From: an uncultured Collinsella sp.
GTDB lineage: Bacteria > Actinomycetota > Coriobacteriia > Coriobacteriales > Coriobacteriaceae
Assembly: GCA_958435945.1 (NCBI GenBank)
Contig: CAUBIC010000015.1
Coordinates: forward strand, 1 to 64,000
Direction: 5' to 3'
Length of the DNA: 64,000 nucleotides
In this document: positions 10,082 through 18,336 of the stretch, piece after piece
How positions within the stretch are numbered: position 1 is the stretch's first letter
Layout: every line of letters begins with the position of its first letter
Position numbers and translations under genes: made by a program
Notes under the pieces: generated by a model
Seen by the model: only the letters and a program-made list of their open reading frames with translations
Database searches by the model: none
Told to the model about the DNA's origin: nothing

Positions 10082-10259
10082 GGCGGTTCCTTTCTCTTAC
10101 TGTGCTCTAGTATAGTCGCGGTGGTGTTTGCTCGTGTTTTTGAACGGATTGTTCAATATTTCGGCAGGCGGCAGAAAATTGTCGGTAAGCGTGCGGTATC
10201 CTGTTCAAGTTTTATGACACCCCCGATGCCGCCCTCGCGGTACCAAGGAGCTTTTACCC

Positions 10260-11831
10260 ATGGACGTCGCCGCATTTTTGCTGGCTCTTGTGCCTATCAT
10301 CTGGCTTGTCGTGATGCTGCTGTGCTTTAAATGGCCGGCCTGGAAAGCCGCGATTGGTTCGTTTGTTCTTTCGTGCGTGCTCGCCTTTGCGTGGTGGCAT
10401 TTGCCGGTGGCGCAGATAGCCACGGCCTCGCTCGAGGGCTTTTTGATGGCGCTGTGGCCCATCGTGTTGGTGATTATCGCCGCCGTCTTTACGTATAACC
10501 TCTGCGTTCGCACGGGCGCCATGGACGTGATCGGCAGCATGATCACCTCCATCAGCAGCGATCGCCGTCTGCTGGCGCTGCTCGTGGCGTGGTGTTTCGG
10601 CGGCTTTATGGAGGGCATGGCTGGCTTTGGTACCGCTGTCGCCATTCCCGCCGGCATGCTCGCGGGCCTTGGTTTTGAGGCCGTGCCTGCCGTGCTGATC
10701 TGCCTGCTGGCCAACGGCGTGCCCACGCCCTACGGCTCCATCGGCATCCCCACGGTGTCCGTTGCCGACCTGGTGGGTCTGGATTCCCTGCACCTGGCGA
10801 CCGTTCAGCTGGTGCAGCTCGCACCGTTCTTTGTGGTGATGCCGCTGCTCATCGTGTTGGTTGCGGGCCGCGTGGCCGACGATCAAGGCGATGTTGCGAG
10901 CGTAGGCGAGCGCCTGCACGGCGTGGCCGGTATCGCGCTGCTCTCTGGCGCGTCCTTCGTCGGCGCTGCCCTGGTCGTCGCTATGTTTGTGGGCCCCGAG
11001 CTTGCCGTGGTCGTGGGCTCCATCGTGTCGCTCGCGCTGACCGCCGCGCTTGCCATGCGCGCCGAGAAGTCCGGTCACCTGGACGCGCGCTTTCACATGA
11101 ATATCGAGGCCGGTGAGCAGCTCACCGCTAAGTCGGCGCTTTCTGCCTGGTCGTGTTTCATCCTGATTTTTGTACTGCTGTTGGGTACGTCCAACCTGGT
11201 GCCCGCCGTGCATGCCGCGCTTGCGCCCTTTGCGAGTCACGTGCAGGTGTATTGCGGCGAGAACCCCGGCACGCTTACGTTTTCGTGGATCAACACGCCG
11301 GGTGTTTGGATTTTCATGGCTGCGTTTGTCGGTGGCGCCATTCAGGGCGCTTCGCCGCGCATGATGGGCGAGGTGCTGGCCGCGACCGTCAAGCAGATGA
11401 TGCCGACGGTAATCACGATGCTTTCGGTGCTGGGCTGCGCCAAGGTGATGGGCTATGCAGGCATGATCTCTTCGATCAGCGCGTTCTGCATTGCGGTCGC
11501 AGGTGGCCTGTACCCGATTCTGGCCCCGTGGATCGGTGCCGTCGGTGCGTTCGTGACCGGTTCGGGCACGTCCTCGGGCATGCTGTTTGGCCCCATCCAG
11601 AGCCAGGCCGCTTCGGCGCTGGGCGTGAGCGACTACTGGATGGTCGCGCTGAACGCCCTGGGTGTCGCCGCCGGCAAGATGATCTCGCCGCAAACGCTCG
11701 CGATTGGCCTTGCCGCCGTGCACGTGCGCGGTAAGGACGCCGAACTCCTGGGTGCAGTGCTGCCCTACGCCGTCGGCATGCTGGTCCTCATGAGCGCCAT
11801 CGCCATGCTCGGCCAAGGCCTGCCACTGTAG
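10260..11831 (+). CDS. lctP: L-lactate permease (LctP family)
   Basis: 523 aa, about 13 TM segments. Family signatures include the FGGFMEGMAGFGTAVAIPAG stretch (~residues 115-135), PTPYGSIGIPT, and GSGTSSGMLFGPIQ near residue 440. It imports lactate (or glycolate) with protons. AAGGAG lies 9 bases before the ATG. It is followed only by repeat R6a and then pckA, so lactate uptake and PEP formation sit side by side. No lactate dehydrogenase gene is in the window. Confidence 0.88.
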   Translation: MDVAAFLLALVPIIWLVVMLLCFKWPAWKAAIGSFVLSCVLAFAWWHLPVAQIATASLEGFLMALWPIVLVIIAAVFTYNLCVRTGAMDVIGSMITSISSDRRLLALLVAWCFGGFMEGMAGFGTAVAIPAGMLAGLGFEAVPAVLICLLANGVPTPYGSIGIPTVSVADLVGLDSLHLATVQLVQLAPFFVVMPLLIVLVAGRVADDQGDVASVGERLHGVAGIALLSGASFVGAALVVAMFVGPELAVVVGSIVSLALTAALAMRAEKSGHLDARFHMNIEAGEQLTAKSALSAWSCFILIFVLLLGTSNLVPAVHAALAPFASHVQVYCGENPGTLTFSWINTPGVWIFMAAFVGGAIQGASPRMMGEVLAATVKQMMPTVITMLSVLGCAKVMGYAGMISSISAFCIAVAGGLYPILAPWIGAVGAFVTGSGTSSGMLFGPIQSQAASALGVSDYWMVALNALGVAAGKMISPQTLAIGLAAVHVRGKDAELLGAVLPYAVGMLVLMSAIAMLGQGLPL

Positions 11832-11933
11832 CCGGCACTCTGGGAACGTCCCTAAGTGCCGGCATCTGGGGACACTCCTTGGTTGTTGCCTGTTCAAGAG
11901 TGTCCCCAACGACTAGTCGTTTAAGAACGTCCC
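11831..11933. repeat. repeat R6a cluster after lctP
   Basis: Two hairpins in tandem: GCCGGCACT (11831-11839) pairs with AGTGCCGGC (11855-11863) around an inner GGGA/TCCC, then GGGGACACTC (11868-11877) pairs with GAGTGTCCCC (11898-11907). They are followed by GACTAGTCGTTTAAGAACG (from 11911), which recurs at 33005. It probably ends lctP transcription. A diverged version is at 24694-24742. Confidence 0.75.
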
Positions 11934-12081
11934 AATGTCTAGGCCGCTTGCCTGCGATTTTTGACCGTTGGGCGGGCGCTTCGTCGTTGCCGCAAAAACG
12001 TTTTTGCATATCGGGTACAACGGGCTTTACGTGAGTAAAGTGCGCGCCGCGTCCACGTGCCGCGCTTTTAAAGGAGGCCCC

Positions 12082-13752
12082 ATGCCTGGTGTTACCCCTG
12101 CAGAAGTTCTGTCCAACTTTGGCATTACGCTGGTCGAAGACCCCGCCGAGAACCAGCCCCGCCTGCTGGTTGACCTGCCGGCAGCCGAGCTTGTCGAGTA
12201 TGCCATCCGCCGCAACGAAGGCCGCATGGCCTCCAACGGCGCGCTGGTGATCGAGACGGGGGAGCGTACTGGTCGTTCTCCCAACGATCGCTTTATCGTT
12301 GACACCCCCGATGTTCACGACAAGATTGCCTGGGGCGCCGTCAACCGCCCGCTTTCGACCGAGAGCTACGAGGCCATCAAAGCCGGTATCGTCGACTACC
12401 TCAACGAGCGCGACGTGTTCGTCACGCGCGGCATGGCGGGCGCCGACCGCAACCACACGCGTCGCCTGCTCGTCGCCTGCGAGCGTGCCAGCCAGGCGCT
12501 CTTCATTAAGCAGATGCTCGCCCGTCCGCTCGCTCGTGAAATTGCGCGCACCGGTGAGCCGGACTTTTGCGTGCTCGCCGCTCCCGGCTACCAGTGCGAC
12601 CCCGCCATCAAGGGCCTCAACTCCAGCGCCGCCGTGGTCATCAACTTCCAGGAGCGCGTGATTCTGGTTGCCGGCACTGGTTACTCCGGCGAAATCAAAA
12701 AGTCCATCTTCAGCGTTATGAACTACCTGCTGCCTGTCGAGGACGACGTGCTGCCCATGCACTGCTCGGCCAGCATGGATCCCGTCACGCATGAGACCGC
12801 GGTGTTCTTTGGCCTCTCCGGCACGGGTAAGACCACGCTTTCGGCCAACCCCACGCGCCTGCTGATCGGCGACGACGAGCACGGCTGGTCCGACATGGGC
12901 ATCTTTAACGTCGAGGGCGGCTGCTACGCCAAGTGCGAGGGCTTGGATGCGTTCCACGAGCCCGAGATCTTCAACGCCGTTCGCTTTGGAGCCATCTGCG
13001 AAAACGTGGTGCTCGATGAGAACCGCAAGCCTAACTATGGTGACGTCTCGATTACGCACAATACGCGCGTGGCCTATCCCGTCGAGCACATTCCCAACGC
13101 GTGGACCAAGGGCATGGGCACCACCCCGAGCGTTGTGCTGTTTTTGACCTGTGATGCCTTTGGCGTGCTGCCGCCCATCTCGCGCCTGACGGCCGACGCC
13201 GCCATGTATCACTTTGTGACGGGCTTTACGGCCAAGATCCCCGGCACCGAGGTCGGCGTCACCGAGCCCACGCCCACGTTCTCCTCGCTGTTCGGAGAGC
13301 CGTTTATGCCGCTCGACCCCATGGTCTACGCTAAGATGCTCGGTGAGCGTATCGCCGACGGTCGCACGCGCGTCTATCTGGTCAACACCGGCTGGATTGG
13401 CGGCGGTTATGGCGTGGGCCATCGCATCGAGCTTGCCTACACGCGCGCCCTGGTGGCCCGCGCCCTCGACGGTACCATCGAGGACAGCGAGTTTGTGCAC
13501 GACGATATTTTTAACGTTGACATTCCCACTACGTGCCACGGTGTGCCCGACGGTATCCTGGTGCCGCGCCAGTACTGGCAGAGCACCGTGCGCTACGACG
13601 AGGCAGCGCACAACCTGGCGGTGATGTTCGAGGAGAACTTCGAGAAGAAGTACTCGCACCTGCCCGAGTCCGTCAAGGCCGCCGGCCCGCACGCTCAAGT
13701 GCCCGCCGACGCCCGTCATCGCGGCCGCGGCCTGCTGGGACTCCGCCACTAG
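12082..13752 (+). CDS. pckA: phosphoenolpyruvate carboxykinase (ATP)
   Basis: 556 aa. Interconverts oxaloacetate + ATP and PEP + CO2 + ADP. In anaerobes it often runs in the carboxylating, ATP-forming direction. The kinase-1a P-loop GLSGTGKTTLSAN (~residue 250), the preceding METAVFFG-like strand (HETAVFFG) and the NVEGGCYAK metal-site motif are intact, as are RTGRSPNDRF and the TGWIGGGYG stretch. The start is the ATG at 12082 with AAAGGAGG; the longer frame has no such site. The final ~10 residues (DARHRGRGLLGLRH) are Arg-rich. A R2 hairpin ends the gene. Confidence 0.93.
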   Translation: MPGVTPAEVLSNFGITLVEDPAENQPRLLVDLPAAELVEYAIRRNEGRMASNGALVIETGERTGRSPNDRFIVDTPDVHDKIAWGAVNRPLSTESYEAIKAGIVDYLNERDVFVTRGMAGADRNHTRRLLVACERASQALFIKQMLARPLAREIARTGEPDFCVLAAPGYQCDPAIKGLNSSAAVVINFQERVILVAGTGYSGEIKKSIFSVMNYLLPVEDDVLPMHCSASMDPVTHETAVFFGLSGTGKTTLSANPTRLLIGDDEHGWSDMGIFNVEGGCYAKCEGLDAFHEPEIFNAVRFGAICENVVLDENRKPNYGDVSITHNTRVAYPVEHIPNAWTKGMGTTPSVVLFLTCDAFGVLPPISRLTADAAMYHFVTGFTAKIPGTEVGVTEPTPTFSSLFGEPFMPLDPMVYAKMLGERIADGRTRVYLVNTGWIGGGYGVGHRIELAYTRALVARALDGTIEDSEFVHDDIFNVDIPTTCHGVPDGILVPRQYWQSTVRYDEAAHNLAVMFEENFEKKYSHLPESVKAAGPHAQVPADARHRGRGLLGLRH

Positions 13753-13767
13753 CGTCGCCTCAGACCC

Positions 13768-13808
13768 AAAACCACCACAAAGGGGACAGGCACCTTTGTG
13801 GTGGTTTT
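13768..13808. repeat. repeat R2a, terminator-like hairpin
   Basis: Arms AAAACCACCACAAAG (13768-13782) and its exact complement (13794-13808) enclose a loop containing GGGACAGGCAC. It lies 15 bases past pckA and ends in TTTT, so it can serve as terminator on either strand. Copies are at 14728 and 16771. Confidence 0.85.
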
Positions 13809-13979
13809 GCTCGCGCGGATGACTCAGGTTACAATACGCCTGACATATCGTCCCCTTCTCCGGATGGGGACAGCGCAAGCGCTCTTGTGACGGCACCGTA
13901 GGACTTTGAAGGTGGCCGTTGTAAGGGCGCTTTTTGTTTGGGTGCCCTCGCTCGGGCGCGAATCGTGAAGGGAGCACGT

Positions 13980-14699
13980 ATGAAGAGCTTTATTGCCGAG
14001 GATTCATTTTGGGAGCTGTTTCCTCAGGCGGCGGTCGGTGTTGTGGTCGTGGAGGGTATGAAGCCCGCGGCCCAGATACCTCAAGAGGATGTGGACGCGA
14101 TAGCGGCGCTGCTCGACCGTGCCAATATCGATGCGGAGCGTCATCTGACCAGCGATACAATCAGCGAGAACGCACCGGTCAAGGCATGGCGCGAGGCCTA
14201 TCGTCTGTTCAAGACCAAAAAGGGCGCGCGCTGTTCAATCGAGAACCTGCTCAAGCGCGTGCTCAAGGGCAAGCCGGTGGGCCACATTACGCCCGCGGTG
14301 GATATCTATAACACGGTGTCGCTGTCCTATGCACTGCCCGTGGGAGGCGAGGATCTGCATGCGATTGAGGGGGACCTTCGCTTGAAGGTGACCGACGGCG
14401 GGGATGCGTTCCTGCCGCTTGGCGAGGAAGCGGACGACCCGACGCTGCCCGGCGAGCTCGCCTACATTGACGATGCGGGCGCCGTGTGCCGCTGCTGGAA
14501 CTGGCGCGATGGCGTTCGAACGGCTCTATCCGACGATTCGGCCGACGCGTTTTTGGCGATTGAGTGCGTAGAGCCCGAGCGTATGGGGGACTGTCAGGCC
14601 GCCATCGATCGCTTAGCCGAGCTGCTTGAGCGCTATCTGGGGGCGACGGTTGTCGTTAAGACGCTTGTGACCCGCGACAATCCCCGCGTGGAGCTGTAG
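13980..14699 (+). CDS. B3/B4 tRNA-binding domain protein
   Basis: 239 aa stand-alone B3/B4 domain, the editing-type fold found in phenylalanyl-tRNA synthetase beta chains. Visible signatures: AWREAYRLFKTKKGARCSIE (~residues 61-80), then LLKRVLKGKPVGHITPAVDIYN and SLSYALPVGGEDL. Family members are proposed to clear mischarged aminoacyl-tRNAs or bind amino acids; the substrate is not known. The start at 13980 follows AAGGGAGC, so upstream in-frame codons are discounted. It stands alone between two R2 hairpins. Confidence 0.8.
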   Translation: MKSFIAEDSFWELFPQAAVGVVVVEGMKPAAQIPQEDVDAIAALLDRANIDAERHLTSDTISENAPVKAWREAYRLFKTKKGARCSIENLLKRVLKGKPVGHITPAVDIYNTVSLSYALPVGGEDLHAIEGDLRLKVTDGGDAFLPLGEEADDPTLPGELAYIDDAGAVCRCWNWRDGVRTALSDDSADAFLAIECVEPERMGDCQAAIDRLAELLERYLGATVVVKTLVTRDNPRVEL

Positions 14700-14727
14700 C
14701 AACTTCTGCAAATCATACTCGCCGGTC

Positions 14728-14768
14728 AAAACCACCACAAAGGTGCCTGTCCCCTTTGTGGTGGTTTT
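14728..14768. repeat. repeat R2b, terminator-like hairpin
   Basis: Same 15-base arms as R2a (14728-14742 and 14754-14768), but the loop GTGCCTGTCCC is in reverse orientation. It follows the B3/B4 gene. Confidence 0.85.
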
Positions 14769-14872
14769 TATGTTGATGGGTTAACAAATAGGGCGTGCAG
14801 GGCTGGCGGTCGTTAAGTACGGCTAAGATGTTTACCCGTTAGCATTATGCAAGCGAAAGGCGGTCGTCTCCC

Positions 14873-15322
14873 ATGCAACAGAGCGACGAGACACGTTTCG
14901 AGGACTTTGTCGGACTGATCAGCGGGCTCTACAAGGAGATTCAGCGCATTAAGACATCCGAGGGCGCAAGGTTGGGCCTCAAGGGCTCCGACGTTATGTG
15001 CCTGTACTATCTTGAGCGCAGCAAGGACGGTCTGACTGGCGCTGACCTGGCTCGCATGGCAGGCGTGACCCGCGCCGCCGTCTCGCGTACGCTCGCGCAT
15101 CTGGAGGAGGGCGGCTACGTCGAGGTCGACGATTCGGGCGATGCCGCCGTTAAGTATCGTGCTCCGGTGCGCCTGACCGCTCTGGGCGGCGAGAGCATGA
15201 GCGAAGCGGACAGCATCATTCGCGAGGTGCTCGATACCACCGGTAAGGCTATGGGTGTGGAGCAGCGCGAGCAGATGTATGCGTCGCTGCGCACGATTCT
15301 CAACACCCTGCGCGAGCTGTAG
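14873..15322 (+). CDS. MarR family transcriptional regulator
   Basis: 149 aa winged-helix dimeric regulator. The recognition region is LTGADLARMAGVTRAAVSRT (residues ~52-71), followed by the wing HLEEGGYVEVDDSG. Flanking helices at both ends would form the dimer interface. MarR proteins usually repress neighbouring or divergent genes in response to a small ligand. The nearest downstream gene is degV, 119 bp away. No clear palindrome is seen upstream, so the target is unknown. Confidence 0.85.
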   Translation: MQQSDETRFEDFVGLISGLYKEIQRIKTSEGARLGLKGSDVMCLYYLERSKDGLTGADLARMAGVTRAAVSRTLAHLEEGGYVEVDDSGDAAVKYRAPVRLTALGGESMSEADSIIREVLDTTGKAMGVEQREQMYASLRTILNTLREL

Positions 15323-15441
15323 GGCCGCCAAGGCTTTTGCTTCCAATTAACAACTGCATAGTCCTGTTTGAGCGCGTATACCGTGCCGGGGCCTTGCTGT
15401 CAAAATTCCCTGCGCGGGACCTGCGCAAGAAAGGATTCGCT

Positions 15442-16296
15442 ATGTCCGTCCGCATTATTACCGATTCCGCAAGCGATATGTCGCCGGTCGAGCACCCAGC
15501 ACTGGCCGTTTTGCCGCTGTCCGTCACCTTTGGCACCGATGTGTACATGGATGGCATCGACATCGATCACCAGCGCTTTTACGAGATGCTCGTGGAGCGC
15601 GATGAGCTGCCCAAGACCGGCCAGGTCAACCCGTACGCGTTTTCGCAGGCGATTGCCAAGGTTCGTGAAGCCGGCGATGAGGCTGTGATTATTACCGTGG
15701 GCGCTAAGCTATCAGGCACCAATCAGAGTGCCCGTACCGCACTTGCCGAGGCGCCGGGCGGCGACGTGTACGTGGTGGATAGCAATAACGTCACTCTGGG
15801 CGAGCGTGTCCTGGTCGAGTATGCCCTGCGCCTGGTGAATGAGGGCCGTAGTGCGGCCCAGATCGCGGCGGCCGTCGAGGCCGTCCGTGACCGCGTGGTC
15901 GTCATCGGCCTGCTCGAGACGCTGGAGTACCTGGTGCGCGGCGGTCGTCTGTCTGCTGCGGCCGGCGCCGTGGGCACGCTGCTCAACGTAAAGCCTGTGG
16001 TGGCTGTCGAGGACGGTCTGATCGTGCAGCTGGGCAAGGCGCGCGGTTCCAAGAACGGCCGCAACCTGCTGAACCAAAAGGTCGAAAAGGCGGGCGGCAT
16101 CGACTTTTCCATGCCGCTGGCGCTCGGCTATACGGGTCTTTCGGATGCGGTGCTCAAGAAGTATATCGAGGACAGCGCGGCACTTTGGGCTGGCCACACC
16201 GAGGGCGAGTTGCCCGTTCACACCATCGGCGCCACCATCGGTACCCACGTAGGCCCTGGCGCCGTAGCCGTAGCCTTCTTCCAGCCCGCCAACTAA
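15442..16296 (+). CDS. DegV family fatty-acid-binding protein
   Basis: 284 aa. The two-domain DegV/FakB fold is evident from the start RIITDSASDMSP, the central GAKLSGTNQSA, which contacts the lipid head group, and the C-terminal IGATIGTHVGPGAVAVAFF. FakB-type members present fatty acids to the FakA kinase, which makes acyl-phosphate for phospholipid synthesis. No kinase is adjacent. The start is at 15442 after AAAGGA; about 35 upstream in-frame codons lack a ribosome binding site. A long R3 hairpin follows. Confidence 0.86.
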   Translation: MSVRIITDSASDMSPVEHPALAVLPLSVTFGTDVYMDGIDIDHQRFYEMLVERDELPKTGQVNPYAFSQAIAKVREAGDEAVIITVGAKLSGTNQSARTALAEAPGGDVYVVDSNNVTLGERVLVEYALRLVNEGRSAAQIAAAVEAVRDRVVVIGLLETLEYLVRGGRLSAAAGAVGTLLNVKPVVAVEDGLIVQLGKARGSKNGRNLLNQKVEKAGGIDFSMPLALGYTGLSDAVLKKYIEDSAALWAGHTEGELPVHTIGATIGTHVGPGAVAVAFFQPAN

Positions 16297-16310
16297 CCAA
16301 CCTGCCAACA

Positions 16311-16398
16311 AATGATCCCTTGGGGACGGAGGAAAACGGATCATCGACCGCACGGAGGCCGTGAATGATCCGTTTTCCTCCGTCCCCAAGGGATCATT
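16311..16398. repeat. repeat R3a, perfect 34-bp inverted repeat
   Basis: Arms 16311-16344 and 16365-16398 are perfect 34-base reverse complements around a 20-base loop. Each arm is itself flanked by ATGATCC/GGATCAT and contains GGGGACGGAGG. Single arms recur at 23342-23375 and, diverged, at 32577-32614. It probably terminates degV. Confidence 0.9.
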
Positions 16399-16433
16399 TC
16401 TTTATGCTGTTAATGCGGAGAAGGGAGCGAGCG

Positions 16434-16754
16434 ATGGCGTCTGAGGGCTTTTTTGAGCAGGTGTATGAGGTGGTCGAGCAGATCCCCGAGGGGATGGTCG
16501 CCACGTACGGTCAGGTGGCGCTGCTCGCCGGTCGCGCGCGAAGTGCACGCTATGTGGGGTATGCGCTGCATAGCAACCCACGCCCTGGTCAAATTCCCTG
16601 TCATCGCGTGGTGTTTGCCGACGGCCGTATCTGTGAGGGCTTTGCCTTTGGCGGTCCCGATGCTCAGCGCGAGCTCTTAATGGGGGAGGGCGTGGCGTTT
16701 ACCGATTCCATGCACGTCGACTTGGCCGCCTGTCGCTGGCCAGCAGGGTTCTAG
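16434..16754 (+). CDS. MGMT family DNA-binding protein (short)
   Basis: 106 aa, only the C-terminal DNA-binding domain of O6-alkylguanine-DNA alkyltransferases. It has the helix-turn-helix VATYGQVALLAGRARSARYV and the active-site IPCHRVV with the methyl-accepting cysteine, which alkyltransferase-like proteins of this size usually replace. It may therefore repair O6-alkylguanine without the N-terminal domain or act as a lesion sensor. The start is the ATG at 16434 behind AAGGGAG; ATGs at 16404 and 16413 are worse placed. It is the only gene between R3a and R2c. Confidence 0.82.
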   Translation: MASEGFFEQVYEVVEQIPEGMVATYGQVALLAGRARSARYVGYALHSNPRPGQIPCHRVVFADGRICEGFAFGGPDAQRELLMGEGVAFTDSMHVDLAACRWPAGF

Positions 16755-16770
16755 CGGCTCTACTGTGGCC

Positions 16771-16811
16771 AAAACCGCCACAAAGGTGCCTGTCCCCTTT
16801 GCGGCGGTTTT
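16771..16811. repeat. repeat R2c, terminator-like hairpin
   Basis: Arms AAAACCGCCACAAAG (16771-16785) and CTTTGCGGCGGTTTT (16797-16811) pair with one mismatch around GTGCCTGTCCC. It follows the MGMT gene. Confidence 0.8.
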
Positions 16812-16993
16812 CCGTTGTAGGTTTACCGGGGCTAACTTATGGAGAAGCTATGGCGGCTCATATTGATGCTGCAAAGTAAACCACGGTGAACTATATTTTA
16901 TTCAACAACGGAGCGGGCAATAGGCGATGAAAAAGCCTGCCCTGTTGAGTTTGATTCGCATCCCTCCCCTCTGTGCGATTCAACGGTGTACTT

Positions 16994-17039
16994 CGGGAAC
17001 GGGCCCGCTGGCAACTGACTGCCGGCGGGCCCGTTCCCG
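16994..17039. repeat. 19-bp GC-rich inverted repeat
   Basis: Arms 16994-17012 and 17021-17039 (core GGGAACGGGCCCGC) pair at 18 of 19 positions around an 8-base loop. There is no T-run on either side, so it is not a classic terminator. The 300-bp gap 16812-17148 otherwise holds short imperfect hairpins (one at 16913-16951) and the trpS terminator; no gene is seen. Confidence 0.75.
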
Positions 17040-17084
17040 TTTGTCGGGGGAGTGCGATGGGCGGAGCCGAACCGGTCGGGCACC

Positions 17085-17113
17085 AAAAAAAGGCGGACGC
17101 CGTAGCGCCCGCC
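17085..17113 (-). terminator. trpS terminator
   Basis: Minus-strand stem GGCGGGCGC / GCGTCCGCC (loop TACG) is followed by seven T residues, 35 bases after the trpS stop codon. Confidence 0.85.
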
Positions 17114-17148
17114 CTATAGCAATCGAAAGTTCAAGCCAGCAGGTCGGT

Positions 17149-18198
17149 CTAGTACACCATGCCCATGGCGTCCCGAACCTCGGCCAGGGTCTGCTCGGCG
17201 ATCTCGTTGGCGCGACGGTTGCCCTCGTGCAGCACGTCCTTCACGTAGTCCAGATCGTTCTCGTAGCGCTGACGACGCTCGCGGATCGGCGCGAAGTACT
17301 CGTTGACGGCCTCGGTCACGTACTTCTTGAGCTGGCCGGAGCCGCCCATGCCAATCTCCTCGGCAATCTCGACCTCGGAACGGCCGGTGCAGATCGCGGC
17401 GGTCGAAAGCAGGCCGGAAACGCCGGGGCGGTTCTCGGGATCAAACGTGATCATGCGCTCGGAGTCGGTCTGGCTCTTCTTGATGCGCTTGGCCGTCTCC
17501 TCGGCGGTCATCGAGATGTTGATGGCGTTGCCGTAGCTCTTGCTCATCTTGCGACCGTCCAGGCCGGGCAGCAGCGGGGTCTCGGACAGCAGCGCGTCGA
17601 CCTCGGGGAACACCTTGCCGTAGCGGTTGTTAAAGCGGCGGGCGATGGTGCGGGTGAGCTCGATGTGCGGCAGCTGGTCGCGGCCGACGGGCACCACATT
17701 GCCCTTGCAGAACAGGATGTCGCAGGCCTGGTGCACCGGGTAGGTGAGCAAAAGGCCGGTGAGCTCGTGGCCCGAGGCCTCCATCTCGGCCTTAACCGTG
17801 GGGTTGCGCGCCAGCTCGGCCTCGGACACCAGCGACAGGAACGGCAGCATGAGCTGGTTTGCGGCGGGCACGGCGGAGTGCGCGTAGATCATGGTCTTGT
17901 CGGGGTCGATACCGCAGGCAAGGTAGTCCATGACCATGTTGTACACGTTGTCCTGGATATGCTCGGTGGTGTCGCGGTCGGTGATGACCTGGTAGTCGGC
18001 GATGAGCACGTTGGTCTTGGCGCCCATGTTCTGCAGTTCAACACGGCCCTTGAGGGTGCCGAAGTAATGACCCAGGTGCAGGCGCCCGGTGGGGCGGTCA
18101 CCGGTAAGCATGGTGAACTTCTCGGGTGTCTTGGCCAGGCCCTCGCGAATGGCGTTGCTCTTTTGCAGCGCGACTTCGTAGCTGTTCTCGTTTGGCAT
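17149..18198 (-). CDS. trpS: tryptophanyl-tRNA synthetase
   Basis: 349 aa class Ic synthetase charging tRNA-Trp. The HIGH-type motif is GRLHLGHYFGTL (~residue 32) and the KMSKS motif is GRKMSKSYGN (~residue 215). DQLPHIELTR of the substrate pocket is also visible. The start ATG at 18198 follows TTAGGAGC; the longer in-frame extension has no such site and an unrelated Arg-rich composition. No T-box-like leader was recognised in the 138 bases to the neighbouring gene. Confidence 0.93.
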   Translation of the reverse strand: MPNENSYEVALQKSNAIREGLAKTPEKFTMLTGDRPTGRLHLGHYFGTLKGRVELQNMGAKTNVLIADYQVITDRDTTEHIQDNVYNMVMDYLACGIDPDKTMIYAHSAVPAANQLMLPFLSLVSEAELARNPTVKAEMEASGHELTGLLLTYPVHQACDILFCKGNVVPVGRDQLPHIELTRTIARRFNNRYGKVFPEVDALLSETPLLPGLDGRKMSKSYGNAINISMTAEETAKRIKKSQTDSERMITFDPENRPGVSGLLSTAAICTGRSEVEIAEEIGMGGSGQLKKYVTEAVNEYFAPIRERRQRYENDLDYVKDVLHEGNRRANEIAEQTLAEVRDAMGMVY

Positions 18199-18336
18199 GA
18201 TTGCTCCTAACGTATATTCATGGGTCAAGATGATAACGCGTTTATTGGAGGGGCGGGAGGGGAGGCGGCTTGCGCGCTGGGTGCGGCCCGGCCGCGCTTG
18301 GTCAGCGGCGCCTGGGCGCATCCTCGGCAGCTTATC

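Noticed and set aside
11788..13977. A 729-codon open frame antisense to pckA
   Set aside because: The pckA frame has all catalytic motifs. The antisense frame is His/Arg/Gly-rich shadow sequence.
13768..16811. R2 hairpins as a CRISPR-like array
   Set aside because: Only three copies, roughly 1 to 2 kb apart, each with internal palindromes and gene-end positions; no regular spacers and no cas genes.
18199..18336. T-box leader for trpS
   Set aside because: Too short and no AGGGTGG-like T-box or specifier stem could be recognised in the minus-strand leader.
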